Assembly: GCA_036504895.1 (NCBI GenBank)
Contig: DASXUJ010000095.1
Coordinates: 1 to 61,865, forward strand
Direction: 5' to 3'
Origin: Syntrophorhabdaceae bacterium
GTDB taxonomy: Bacteria; Desulfobacterota; Syntrophorhabdia; Syntrophorhabdales; Syntrophorhabdaceae
Length of the DNA stretch: 61,865 bases
Positions 25,150-34,078 of the stretch are shown here, piece by piece. The notes beneath the pieces are model-generated. The model saw only the letters and a list, made by a program, of their open reading frames with translations, was not told where the DNA came from and did no database searches. The translations under genes and the position numbers were made by a program. Numbering within the stretch: position 1 is the first letter of the stretch; each line of letters begins with the position of its first letter.

Positions 25150-25182
25150 GATACCTCCTTCCCAAAATCCTTCAGAGCGTAG

Positions 25183-27342
25183 CTATACCTTCTTGAGGTC
25201 TATTGCGGCGATAGGCAGTCGCCTCACCCGCTTTCCCGTCGCGGCAAAAATGGCGTTGGCTACTGCGGGAGCGATAGGCGGCGTGCCGGGTTCCCCCACG
25301 CCGCTGGGGTTTTCCGTGCTCGGGACGATGTGTACCTCCACGACAGGCATCTCATTCATGCGCAGGACCGGATAGTCGTGGAAATTGCTTTGCTCGACGC
25401 GCCCGTTTTTGAATGTAATCGCCCCGTGGAGGGCCGCGGAGAGTCCGAAGACTACCGCTGATTCCAACTGGGCTTCTATGGTCAGGGGATTGACGGCCCG
25501 GCCGCAGTCAATGGCGCATACTACCCGGTGGACCCGGGGCGTGCCGTCGGAATTCACCGAGACCTCGGCCACCTGGGCCACAAAACTGCCGAAAGATTCG
25601 TGCATTGCGATGCCGCGACCGCGACCCTCGGCCAGCCTGGAGCCCCATCCCGCCTTTTCAGCCGCAAGGTCCAGCACCCCTCGATGGCGGGGGTGACGGG
25701 AGAGGAGGGTGCGACGGAATTGGTAGGGGTCCCTGCCAGCCTTATGGGCAACTTCATCGATAAATCCCTCCACCACGAAGGCAGTATGGGAGTGGCCCAC
25801 CGAGCGCCACCATTGCACGGGAATTCCCGGCTTGGGGCTGTGAAGGTCGACGAGGAGGTTCGGGATTTCGTAAGGGATCTCCTTTGCCCCTTCGACGGAG
25901 GCGTCGTCAACCCCGTTCTTGATCATTTTTTCCGCGAAGGGTGTGCCTTCCATGATCGATTGGCCTGCGATCGTATGATGCCATGCAACCAGGTTTCCTT
26001 TTCCGTCGAGCTGCGCCCTCAGCCGGTCATACCACATGGGGCGGTAATAGCCGCCTTTCATGTCATCTTCCCGGGTCCAGATTACCTTTACCGGTTTTCC
26101 CGCGGCCTTGGCGACCCGCACGGCCTCGCCTACAAAATCGGAGTAGGGGTTGCCCCTGCGGCCGAAGCCGCCGCCCAGGTACTGGGTATGGACCTTGACT
26201 GCTTCGGGTTTTAAACCGGAAATTTTCGCGGCTGTATCCCGGTCGCCAGTCTGCATTTGCGTGCCGGTCCAAATGTCGCATGTCTGCTGTTTAAGATCCA
26301 CAAGACAGTTCAGGGGCTCCATTGGCGCATGGGCGAGATAGGGAACCTCATACTCGGCCGCGAGCTGGAGGCCCTTGTCAGCGAAGGCCTTTTCAGGGTT
26401 TCCCTCCCTCCTTGCCTCCATACCTGATTTCTGCACAAGCTGACTGTACTGGGCGCTCATTCCCAGGGTGGAGAGCCCGGCATTCGGCCCCTCGTCCCAT
26501 GTGATCTCAAGAAGGTCTCGCCCCAGTTTGGCCGACCAAAAGCTTTCCCCTACCACCGCGACTCCGGAATCGACCTGAAAAACCCCTTTCACCCCGGGGA
26601 CAGCCCGGGATCGCACGTCCCTAAAATTCCGAACCTTTGCCCCGAATACGGGAGGACGGGCCACCAATGCCACGAGCATACCCTCGGCCCTCGAATCGAT
26701 TCCGAATATGGCTTTTCCCTTCACTTTTGGCGGGCTGTCAATGCGGGGGGTCGGCTTTCCTATAAGGGTGAAAGCCGAAGGGTCTTTAAGTTTCAGTTTT
26801 TGGGGTACAGGCAGGAACGCTGCCTTCGCGGACAATTCGCCATAGGTCAACTTTTTCCCGCTCTCGTGATAGATCACCCCTTTTTCGGCCCGGCAGGTGC
26901 TCCGATTCACTCCCCAGGTGAGGGCAGCGGCGCTGAGAAGCATTTCCCTCCCTGCGGCGCCGACTTTGCGCATCCTGTCCCATTCCGTGGAGACGGACGT
27001 ACTGCCTCCGGTGACCTGGGAACCGAAAACCGTATGGTTATATATGGGGGCCACGCCGGAAGCCTCGATGCGGACCTTATTCCAGTCACATTCCAGTTCT
27101 TCCGCCATAATCATGGGCAAAGAGGTATAGACCCCCTGTCCCATTTCCGATTTATTGAGTATCATGGTGACCGTTCCCTCCCGGTCGATACGAAGAAAAG
27201 CGCCCGGTGTGTAAGGGGCATCCCCGGGACCTGCGGCCCGGCCCGTCTTCACCGGAAAATAAATAAACCCGAGGAGCAGGCCCCCGCCCGCGAGGGTGGT
27301 CGAAAGAAACTGACGTCGGCTGAGGTTGACGATGTCTCTCAT
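25183..27342 (-). CDS. Molybdopterin-binding subunit of a xanthine-dehydrogenase-family enzyme (IorB-like)
   Basis: Large catalytic subunit of 719 residues. A Tat signal is plain at the N-terminus ([20 protein letters not shown]), so the folded cofactor-loaded complex is sent to the periplasm. The aldehyde oxidase/xanthine dehydrogenase fold is shown by [19 protein letters not shown], the Mo-site loops [17 protein letters not shown] and [22 protein letters not shown], and the catalytic Glu in [10 protein letters not shown] near the C-terminus. This single-chain form with a Tat signal matches isoquinoline 1-oxidoreductase beta and related aldehyde dehydrogenases. It starts at the FeS-subunit stop (TAATG overlap). 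The substrate could be an N-heterocycle or an aldehyde; sequence alone does not say. Confidence 0.88.
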   Translation of the reverse strand: MRDIVNLSRRQFLSTTLAGGGLLLGFIYFPVKTGRAAGPGDAPYTPGAFLRIDREGTVTMILNKSEMGQGVYTSLPMIMAEELECDWNKVRIEASGVAPIYNHTVFGSQVTGGSTSVSTEWDRMRKVGAAGREMLLSAAALTWGVNRSTCRAEKGVIYHESGKKLTYGELSAKAAFLPVPQKLKLKDPSAFTLIGKPTPRIDSPPKVKGKAIFGIDSRAEGMLVALVARPPVFGAKVRNFRDVRSRAVPGVKGVFQVDSGVAVVGESFWSAKLGRDLLEITWDEGPNAGLSTLGMSAQYSQLVQKSGMEARREGNPEKAFADKGLQLAAEYEVPYLAHAPMEPLNCLVDLKQQTCDIWTGTQMQTGDRDTAAKISGLKPEAVKVHTQYLGGGFGRRGNPYSDFVGEAVRVAKAAGKPVKVIWTREDDMKGGYYRPMWYDRLRAQLDGKGNLVAWHHTIAGQSIMEGTPFAEKMIKNGVDDASVEGAKEIPYEIPNLLVDLHSPKPGIPVQWWRSVGHSHTAFVVEGFIDEVAHKAGRDPYQFRRTLLSRHPRHRGVLDLAAEKAGWGSRLAEGRGRGIAMHESFGSFVAQVAEVSVNSDGTPRVHRVVCAIDCGRAVNPLTIEAQLESAVVFGLSAALHGAITFKNGRVEQSNFHDYPVLRMNEMPVVEVHIVPSTENPSGVGEPGTPPIAPAVANAIFAATGKRVRRLPIAAIDLKKV

Positions 27343-27809
27343 TATTGTCCCCCCTCAGCCATCATTCCCGCCGCCCGATGGATCGCGCGTCGGATACGCT
27401 GATAGGTGCCGCAACGACAAATATTTCCCGACATGGCTTCATCGATATCCTTGTCGGTGGGCTTGGGATTCTCCTTGAGAAGGGCTGCGGCCGACATGAT
27501 TTGCCCGGAATGGCAGTACCCGCATTGAGGTACATCCTCCGCGACCCACGCCCGCTGTACCGGGTGAGAGCCTTCCGGAGAAAGTCCTTCGATGGTCACG
27601 ATGTCCTTGCCCACGATGGCTTCGACAGGGGTGACGCAGGAACGCACCGCTTCGCCGTTTATATGTACCGTGCAGGCCCCGCACAGGGCCATGCCGCACC
27701 CATATTTTGTCCCGGTCAGGCCGATATTTTCGCGGATCACCCACAGGAGCGGAGTATCGGGCGGGACATCCACGTCATACTTTCTCCCGTTTACTTTGAG
27801 TGTAATCAT
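27342..27809 (-). CDS. [2Fe-2S]-binding subunit of the Mo-hydroxylase (IorA-like)
   Basis: Small electron-transfer subunit of 155 residues. The N-terminal plant-ferredoxin-type cluster ligands lie in [21 protein letters not shown], and the C-terminal helical-bundle cluster in [10 protein letters not shown] and [13 protein letters not shown] 27809 ([15 protein letters not shown]) follows GGGAGG by five bases; an in-frame ATG at 27869 would add 20 residues without such a site. The subunit has no Tat signal and would be exported together with the Tat-carrying partner. First gene of the operon; no gene for an XdhC-type cofactor-insertion protein is next to it. Confidence 0.92.
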   Translation of the reverse strand: MITLKVNGRKYDVDVPPDTPLLWVIRENIGLTGTKYGCGMALCGACTVHINGEAVRSCVTPVEAIVGKDIVTIEGLSPEGSHPVQRAWVAEDVPQCGYCHSGQIMSAAALLKENPKPTDKDIDEAMSGNICRCGTYQRIRRAIHRAAGMMAEGGQ

Positions 27810-27902
27810 AGGTACCTCCCGGTATATCGCGCCATCCGGTCCGGCACCCGGGAGCCCCCGGAATTGCACCGGAACGTCTTGAAGTGCCTTCTTTACGAAA
27901 GG

Positions 27903-27931
27903 AATCTAACCACCCCGGCAGGATTTGTCGA
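27903..27931 (-). promoter_or_regulatory. Possible promoter of the Mo-hydroxylase operon
   Basis: On the minus strand TCGACA, 17-base spacer, TAGATT lies about 95 bases before the FeS-subunit start. The -10 match is poor, so this is a suggestion only. The rest of 27810-28092 shows nothing else I can name. Confidence 0.3.
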
Positions 27932-28092
27932 GAGAAGAACAGGTCGCTCTGAAATGTGAGAGAATGGTTTTCAGAAGAAGGGGCGCTGCTTCCGGAATCA
28001 CGAAAGCACAGAACAACTCAATTTAGATTGTGAAGAAAGGCATACCGTTTCTTGATGAGCCCTCCGCCGATACTTCCTTTAAATACGGGAGC

Positions 28093-28650
28093 CTACCCGG
28101 TCTCCGCCCGGAATATGAATCTCAAGGCAATGAGGCAGAAACCAATGAAGACACTGTACCCTCCCAAGACCAAGCTAAAGAGCCGCATCCCCGGAAGGAG
28201 GTAGGCCAATAACCCTCCGAACGCGACGGCGACAACGCCGGTCAGGGCTATGGTCCGCCTTCCGGCATCCCCAAGAAAACCCAGGGCGAGAACCTGCAGT
28301 ATCCCGGTGACCATAAATCTGGCGATGATAAAGTAGGGAAGAAAAATACTGCCCGTATGAGCTATTATGCCACTAAAGGCGACAGGGCCCAGAAGGGTCA
28401 ATATGCTTGCGCATATGGACGCTCCGCCCTCGGCAGTGAAAATCCAGCTTCCCCGATCCTTTCGGAAGAAGCTGAAGATCAATGCAAGAAGACCGTCGGT
28501 AAAGGCATAAAAGAAAAAACATATCGCCAGAGAACTTTGGTCTGATATGGCCCACCCAAGAACAGCACAGCCGAACAAGAGAGAGGCGGCGCCCCGGGAC
28601 GGGAGAAACCAATTGAAGAGATTACCACTCTTGCCTGTCTTTGGTACCAT
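28093..28650 (-). CDS. HdeD-family (DUF308) membrane protein
   Basis: A 185-residue protein made almost entirely of hydrophobic helices separated by short loops (GAASLLFGCAVLGWAI, ICFFFYAFTDGLLALIFSF, SICASILTLLGPVAFSGI, YFIIARFMVTGILQVLALGF). The spacing of six helices and the repeated DUF308-type pattern match HdeD, an inner-membrane protein linked to acid resistance in enteric bacteria. Start 28650 is preferred because AAGGAGA stands 6 bases upstream; an ATG at 28656 would be too close to it. It is monocistronic or pairs with the lipoprotein gene 74 bases upstream. A stress role is inferred from family and setting. Confidence 0.78.
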   Translation of the reverse strand: MVPKTGKSGNLFNWFLPSRGAASLLFGCAVLGWAISDQSSLAICFFFYAFTDGLLALIFSFFRKDRGSWIFTAEGGASICASILTLLGPVAFSGIIAHTGSIFLPYFIIARFMVTGILQVLALGFLGDAGRRTIALTGVVAVAFGGLLAYLLPGMRLFSLVLGGYSVFIGFCLIALRFIFRAETG

Positions 28651-28724
28651 GGCCATTCTCCTTTCTATTTTTTTAACCTGCGCACAAGGACAAATCTCTT
28701 CCGCCTTTTTCTCGCATTTGGTGC

Positions 28725-29837
28725 CTAACCGATCGGGATTGTCACGATGGGCGCACCTTCTTTCTCACCCGTTTCCGTGAGGGTAAAGATGAACATCAAA
28801 AAAGAGAACATGCCCTTGGACATCAAATCTTTGTCGTCGATCCAGAACCAGTGCGCGCGGTAAGGAATGGCTACGAACGCATCATCCGGTTTTTTTAATG
28901 AGCTATGTATCCTTACAAGAGGCACCACAGGAGTGCCTTCCGGGGTCACATCCTTGAGAGTGGGGCTGACCCGCTTCTCCGCCACGTGGACCTCCGGGAC
29001 ATCAACGGAAGATGCGAGGTCAATCATGATCTGCAGCATGGATCGGCTCATGATGGCGATCTCCTGGTTGTTCGATGCAATCGCCCCGTAGACTATTCTT
29101 AGCTCCACCGCATCGGGGTCCAGCCCCAAGGCGGCCCTGATGGCTTCAACATCTTCCTCGACTGCCCTGGTCAGTTTTCTACGAAAAACCATCACCGCGC
29201 CCTCCTTTTCACCAACTCTCTGAACGCGAAGTCCGATGTCTCCGGAAGTCTGAACCCGCTTCATTCTTTGAAGAAGGGGATAAAATGTCGGGTCCGCGGG
29301 GCGAGACTGGGCCATCCTGCCGAAACGGTTTTGAACGCCGTTTATCGACTGTACACAGAGCCGGAATACAAGATCGATGGGGTAGCCTGCTTGAACGAGA
29401 CTCAGAATGGCGGTGGGTGGAATGGGAGCCATAACGCTCCTGGCAAATTTCGCACCTGTCACAGGGTTATAGGTGATGGTCGGGCGATCGATGAATCTCC
29501 CGACTCCCGAGAGGCCAAGGGTATTCGCATTGGACGTTTGAGTGAGGGGGGTCTGCCATGTCGCGGACGCGCTCGCGACCGTCTCAAGCTGATACTGGGC
29601 AATTACGGAGGCAACATCCAGAAAAACGGGCGCATCGCCGTAACGCCCCTTCACGATATTGAAAAGCATCTGGGTTTTCCAGGAGTCGGATATGGCAGTC
29701 GTATAATCGAACCGGTCACGGCCCATCGAGCCGGGACCGATGGCGGCACAATCCGTCAGGATGAAAAGTGCCGCCAAGACAAAGACTGCCTGGAGTCCTT
29801 TCCCTCTTTTCTTCGCCCATTCAATCCTATTCCCCAC
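28725..29837 (-). CDS. Predicted lipoprotein of unknown function
   Basis: A 370-residue protein with a positively charged N-terminus, hydrophobic segment (AVFVLAALFILT) and Cys30 in a lipobox-like LTDC; Asp at the -1 position is unusual, where Gly, Ala or Ser is expected. The mature protein has a Ser/Thr/Asn-rich early part (ATWQTPLTQTSNANTLG) and a mixed alpha/beta remainder with no motif I recognise. Paired charged segments (VQRVGEKEGAVMVFRRKLTR) and a repeat-free composition give no further clue. It starts with GTG at 29837 and is divergent from the tandem-GAF kinase across a 460-base gap that carries a palindrome. I do not know its function. Confidence 0.65.
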   Translation of the reverse strand: MGNRIEWAKKRGKGLQAVFVLAALFILTDCAAIGPGSMGRDRFDYTTAISDSWKTQMLFNIVKGRYGDAPVFLDVASVIAQYQLETVASASATWQTPLTQTSNANTLGLSGVGRFIDRPTITYNPVTGAKFARSVMAPIPPTAILSLVQAGYPIDLVFRLCVQSINGVQNRFGRMAQSRPADPTFYPLLQRMKRVQTSGDIGLRVQRVGEKEGAVMVFRRKLTRAVEEDVEAIRAALGLDPDAVELRIVYGAIASNNQEIAIMSRSMLQIMIDLASSVDVPEVHVAEKRVSPTLKDVTPEGTPVVPLVRIHSSLKKPDDAFVAIPYRAHWFWIDDKDLMSKGMFSFLMFIFTLTETGEKEGAPIVTIPIG

Positions 29838-30297
29838 TGTCTTTCAAACCCTTTCGCCCGGTCGCTCAATCCTCACCGCCTCTTATTGGAACTCACAGGG
29901 GCCGTGCACGATGCCAGGTGCGCATTCTCACTATTTCTCACCTGAATGTCCGCTGAGCCGGCACTCTCTTTTTTGCCCAGGCCTTATTCATTTCCCGCGC
30001 TTCTTCAAAAATACCGCTCTTCTTCGTGCTATGTACAATAAATGGCTGAGGGTGGGGCATCTGTCTATAGGACTTTGGTCCTATTTTCCCGGTGCCGGTC
30101 GAAAGCATTCTTTGTGCAGCGGGCCGCTTTGGCCGCTATTGACATCAAGGCGATGGAACACGATATTACCTCTAGTAGCAGGAAGAATCAACGCCGACGC
30201 TATCTCACCAGTATCCTCACTGTCTACCTGCTGATCGCCGCATCATTTTGAGACTCCCATTCTTTTTGCGGGATGCCGCAGGAGGCGGATCGAGAGG
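29838..30297. other. Divergent intergenic region without a gene
   Basis: The 460 bases between the lipoprotein and the sensor-kinase genes hold short open frames on both strands, but none has a ribosome binding site or protein-like composition. The only clear feature is the palindrome at 30067-30084. Promoters for both flanking genes are expected here, though I could not assign them. Confidence 0.6.
30067..30084. promoter_or_regulatory. DosR-box-like palindrome, site 1
   Basis: ATAGGAC-TTTG-GTCCTAT is an inverted repeat with perfect 7-base arms. Its core GGACTTTGGTCC differs by one base from GGACTWWAGTCC, the core of the mycobacterial DosR/DevR box. It lies midway between two divergent genes, about 215 bases from the kinase start. 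Confidence 0.55.
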
Positions 30298-30300
30298 GTG

Positions 30301-33216
30301 ATGGAAGAACGACTCAGGTTCGAGCAATTATTATTGGAACTCTCAATTCGATTCGTGGACGTGTCTCCGGGGCGGGTAGATTCGGAGATCGAGCGTGCAC
30401 TGCGGCGCGTACTCGAACTATTTGCGGTCGACCGTTGCGGTTTCATGCGCGTTTCGCCGGATGATCCCTCGTGGCAAATCATCTATTCGGCCGTTGCGGA
30501 GGGAATAACCCCCCCGCCAATCCGCACCTATTTCCCTGTATCCTGGTTCCCGTGGACCTACAAAGCAACTGTGGAGAACCGAGAGCCCACAACGTTTACC
30601 ACGTTCGAAGACCTTCCGCAGGAGGCGGGGACGGATAAGGAAACTTACAAGAGATGGGGCATTCGGTCAGGCATGAATATACCCATAAGCCTTGACGGGC
30701 ACCTCGATTATGTCATGGGCATTCACGCGGTCCGGGCCGAAAGAGTATGGCCTGCCGAGTATGTGCCGCGGTTAGGCCTGGTGGGGAAGATATTCGTGAA
30801 CGCACTCGAACGGGCCCGGGACAGGGCGGAGCTGGAGCAGCGTGTGCGGTTCGAGACGCTGCTGGCTGACCTTTCAGGAGGCTTTGTGAATTTTCCCTGC
30901 GATCTTGTAGACGATGAGATCAATAGCGCACTCAAGAGCATTTGTGAGCACCTTGACCTCGACTCTGCCATCCTCTGGCAACGGACGGCGGGTAACCCGA
31001 GTTGTTGCACCATAACCCACCTCTATCGTCCCCTGGGAGGTCCGCCTCTTCCCGAACGCCTTGACGTGCAGGACATGTTTCCCTGGTGTCCGGAACAACT
31101 GACGGCGGGCCGGGCGATTGCCATTTCCGCCGGGAAAACACCGCCCGAGGCCGACCGAGATCGTGAGGAGTGGCGCCGTTACGGGGTCAAGTCGAGTTTG
31201 ACCCTTCCCTTGTCGGCAGGGGGAGAACCGTTTATCGGTGCACTCAGTTTCAACATGATGCGTGATGCGCATTCGTGGCCGGATGCGTTCGTGAAACGAT
31301 TGCAGCTTGTGACCCAGATCATCGGTAACGCCCTGGGCCGGAAGCGGTCCGAACGAGCCTTGCGCGAGAGTGAAGAACGTCTGAGCCTGATCGCGGCATC
31401 TGCAGGGGTGGGGCTGTGGGTTTTGCAGGCCGATACCGGCCGCCTGGCCACCGAGAAAGCTCGGGAATTGTTCGGCTTTGCTCCAGAGCAGGACGTCGAC
31501 CTGGAGAGGATTTTAGCCCTTTGCCGCCCCGATGACCGGGGTAAGGTTCGCCGGATCGTGCGACAATCTCTGGAGGCAAGGAAAGGCTACCTTAATGAAT
31601 ACCGCGTCGTCAATCCCGACGGCACCATACGTTGGATGTCCTCCCGCGGGCGCGGGTACTTAAGCCCTTCGGGGATACCGGAACGTCTGATGGGGGCGAC
31701 CATGGAGGTCACGGAACACAAACTGGCCGAAATGGCCGCGGCGGAGGCCCAGTCTACGATCGCAGCGCTCGTGGAAAGCACCGATGATTTGATCTGGTCC
31801 GTAGACGCGGAGCGGTTTGGTCTTCTCACCTTCAATTCGGCCCTGAGGGACTATTTTCTCAATAGCATAGGCCTGGAGCTGACGTCGGGCATGAGTCCCA
31901 CGGATATGGTGAGGGGGTCGTTCACCCCGTCCGTTGCCGAAAGATGGCGTCAATTTTACCTTCGTGCGCTCAGGGAGGGGCCTTATACGGAGGAATATAC
32001 GGTCTGCGCACGCACAAAGATCCTCCTTCTCTCTTTCAACCTGTTGAAACGGTCCGGAGAGGTCTTCGGCATCTCGGTCTTCGGCAGGGACATCACCGAG
32101 CGCAAGCAGATGGTGGAACGGATCCAATTTGCGGCGAAAGAATGGCAGACTACCTTCGATTCCATTCCGGATGGGGTGATGATCCTTGACCGGGAATACA
32201 GAATTGTCAACATGAATGCCGCGACGATTGCCTTTTTGAAACTTCCTCCAGAGCGGATTCGGGACCAAAGTTGCCACGTCTTGGTGCACGGGACGGACGA
32301 GCCGCCCGCGACATGCCCCTTTCGGGTAGCGGTGAAAAAGGGACGGCGCGAGGGGGTAGAACTCTGGGACGAAAAAAGGCACGCGTGGCTCGACGTCTCG
32401 GTAACCCCGATCCTTGATGAAGAAGGGGAGGTAACACGCGTTATCCATACGGTGAAAGACATTACCGAGCGTAGGAGGATTGAGACCGAGGTGTTCGGCC
32501 AACGGCGAGAAATGTTGCGCATGGACCGGCTGCTTCGTATGGGCGAATTGACTGCTTCCCTGGCCCACGAACTGAACCAGCCCCTCACGTCAATCCTTAG
32601 TAATGCCAGGGCCGCTGTCCGGTTTCTGGAGGCAGGTACGCTCGACACTGGTGAATTGAAGGATATATTACGTGACATCGCGGATGATGATAGCAGGGCG
32701 GGTGCTATTATACGAAGCCTCAGATCAATGGTAAAGTTGGATGAAGGAGAACCGGAGTTGGTTCCGATCAATCGAATACTGGATGAAACCGTCTCTCTCC
32801 TCAACAGCGAGGCTATAATGAGGAACATAAGGGTGGAGACCGATTTCACCGATCCCTTACCCTCGGTCAAGGTGGACAAAGTGCAGATACAACAGGTGCT
32901 GATCAACCTGATGACGAACGCACTTGAGTCCATGCCGCAGGGTTCGCAGGACAACAGAAAAATAGTGGTAGAAACGCGGGCAATCGATGGCCCTGCGGTG
33001 GAGGTGGCCGTCCGCGACTTCGGCGTCGGCATTGACGCCCGGGAGCTCCAGAAGATATTTGATCCGTTCTTTACTACAAAGCGTCATGGATTGGGAATAG
33101 GACTTTCACTCTGTCGGACCATCGTTGAAGCCCATGGAGGTCACATCAGGGCGAAGAATAATCCGGATGGAGGCGCCACATTCTGTTTCGATCTTCCGGC
33201 AGGAGGAAAACGGTGA
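30301..33216 (+). CDS. Tandem-GAF, multi-PAS sensor histidine kinase
   Basis: A soluble, cytoplasmic-looking kinase of 971 residues with no membrane helix. Two GAF-like domains (about 1-180 and 185-350) share the same opening (RFEQLLLELS, RFETLLADLS) and ending, so they probably arose by duplication. Three PAS domains follow (about 360-480, 485-610, 615-730); each ends in a linker of the EVTEHK, DITERK or DITERR type. The HisKA domain has His756 in SLAHELNQPLTSIL, and the HATPase domain has NLMTNALES, DFGVGI and GLGIGLSL, the FixL/DctB class. The third PAS holds a C-x-H...PP-x-x-CP motif that may be redox- or metal-sensitive. It overlaps the FixJ-type regulator (TGATG), its likely partner. 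GTG 30298 directly before the ATG is an alternative start. Confidence 0.9.
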   Translation: MEERLRFEQLLLELSIRFVDVSPGRVDSEIERALRRVLELFAVDRCGFMRVSPDDPSWQIIYSAVAEGITPPPIRTYFPVSWFPWTYKATVENREPTTFTTFEDLPQEAGTDKETYKRWGIRSGMNIPISLDGHLDYVMGIHAVRAERVWPAEYVPRLGLVGKIFVNALERARDRAELEQRVRFETLLADLSGGFVNFPCDLVDDEINSALKSICEHLDLDSAILWQRTAGNPSCCTITHLYRPLGGPPLPERLDVQDMFPWCPEQLTAGRAIAISAGKTPPEADRDREEWRRYGVKSSLTLPLSAGGEPFIGALSFNMMRDAHSWPDAFVKRLQLVTQIIGNALGRKRSERALRESEERLSLIAASAGVGLWVLQADTGRLATEKARELFGFAPEQDVDLERILALCRPDDRGKVRRIVRQSLEARKGYLNEYRVVNPDGTIRWMSSRGRGYLSPSGIPERLMGATMEVTEHKLAEMAAAEAQSTIAALVESTDDLIWSVDAERFGLLTFNSALRDYFLNSIGLELTSGMSPTDMVRGSFTPSVAERWRQFYLRALREGPYTEEYTVCARTKILLLSFNLLKRSGEVFGISVFGRDITERKQMVERIQFAAKEWQTTFDSIPDGVMILDREYRIVNMNAATIAFLKLPPERIRDQSCHVLVHGTDEPPATCPFRVAVKKGRREGVELWDEKRHAWLDVSVTPILDEEGEVTRVIHTVKDITERRRIETEVFGQRREMLRMDRLLRMGELTASLAHELNQPLTSILSNARAAVRFLEAGTLDTGELKDILRDIADDDSRAGAIIRSLRSMVKLDEGEPELVPINRILDETVSLLNSEAIMRNIRVETDFTDPLPSVKVDKVQIQQVLINLMTNALESMPQGSQDNRKIVVETRAIDGPAVEVAVRDFGVGIDARELQKIFDPFFTTKRHGLGIGLSLCRTIVEAHGGHIRAKNNPDGGATFCFDLPAGGKR

Positions 33217-33848
33217 TGGAGGAGGAAAAACCGGTAATCTTCGTGATTGATGACAATCCTTCCGTCCGCACGAGCCTTTCCAGGCTTCTGCTCTCCATGG
33301 GATTTTTCGTGGAAACCTTCGCTTCTGCCGGCGAGTTCATGGAAAGAGGCGAGTTCGACAGAGGGGGCTGCATTGTTCTCGATGTAAGGATGCCGGGCTT
33401 GAGCGGGTTGGATCTGCAGGATGTGCTCGCGGGGGCTGATTATTCCATGCCCATAGTGTTCATTACCGGGCACGGCGACATTTCCACCAGTGTCAGGGCA
33501 ATGAAAAAGGGCGCAGTCGATTTCCTTACCAAGCCCTTTGATGATGAGGACCTCTTGGAAGCCGTAAAGAGTGCCCTTGAAAAAAATAAAAAGGTAAGGC
33601 AAAAACAAGCCGAGATGCGTGAAATCCGGGATCGGATGGAACAGCTTACCCCGAGACAACAGGAAATACTCCGTTACGTCATTACCGGCATGCTGAACAA
33701 GCAGATCGCCTACAAGTTGAACATTTCAGAAAAAACCGTCAAAGTTCACCGGGGCAATGTCATGGAGAAACTCGGCGTCGGCTCCATTGCGGATCTGGTC
33801 CGACTGGCCGGAAAAGCCGGTATCGAGCCGCCCACCCAATCCTTATAG
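33216..33848 (+). CDS. FixJ-family response regulator with LuxR-type DNA-binding domain
   Basis: A 210-residue regulator. The receiver domain (about 1-120) has the acidic pair in FVIDDNP, D56 in IVLDVRMPG, and K in FLTKPF. A charged linker leads to a LuxR/FixJ helix-turn-helix (about 142-200) with LTPRQQEILRYVITGMLNKQIA and NISEKTVKVHRGNVMEKLGV. The ATG overlaps the kinase stop as TGATG. It is the natural output of the tandem-GAF kinase. The two GGACTWWAGTCC-like palindromes at 30067 and 33976 flank the pair, and DosR also has a LuxR-type domain, so this protein is the best candidate to bind them; that is inference. Confidence 0.93.
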   Translation: MEEEKPVIFVIDDNPSVRTSLSRLLLSMGFFVETFASAGEFMERGEFDRGGCIVLDVRMPGLSGLDLQDVLAGADYSMPIVFITGHGDISTSVRAMKKGAVDFLTKPFDDEDLLEAVKSALEKNKKVRQKQAEMREIRDRMEQLTPRQQEILRYVITGMLNKQIAYKLNISEKTVKVHRGNVMEKLGVGSIADLVRLAGKAGIEPPTQSL

Positions 33849-33975
33849 ATCGACCACCTTTTCTTCTTCAAAATTCCTGACCTTTTCGGCGGTTCCAATC
33901 TTATCCGCCCCGTCAACGTCAGCCCGGAATATACAGTCCACCCCGAGTGTAAAGTACGTAACGGAGACATGCCTG

Positions 33976-33991
33976 TAGGACTAAAGTCCAA
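33976..33991. promoter_or_regulatory. DosR-box-like palindrome, site 2
   Basis: TAGGACTAAAGTCCAA contains GGACT-AA-AGTCC (33978-33989), an exact match to the 12-base DosR-box core GGACTWWAGTCC. It lies about 90 bases before the stand-alone receiver gene. The rest of 33849-34078 shows no gene. Confidence 0.6.
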
Positions 33992-34078
33992 TAGAAACCA
34001 TTACCTGTCTTAATTAATATCAGATTAACAGAACCGGCGGCACCATTGTTATCAACCAGCAAAGGCGAGCGAGGGTCG

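Noticed and set aside
30042-30251. Small plus-strand frame before the sensor kinase
   Set aside because: No ribosome binding site; the frame runs through the palindrome and has no protein-like pattern.
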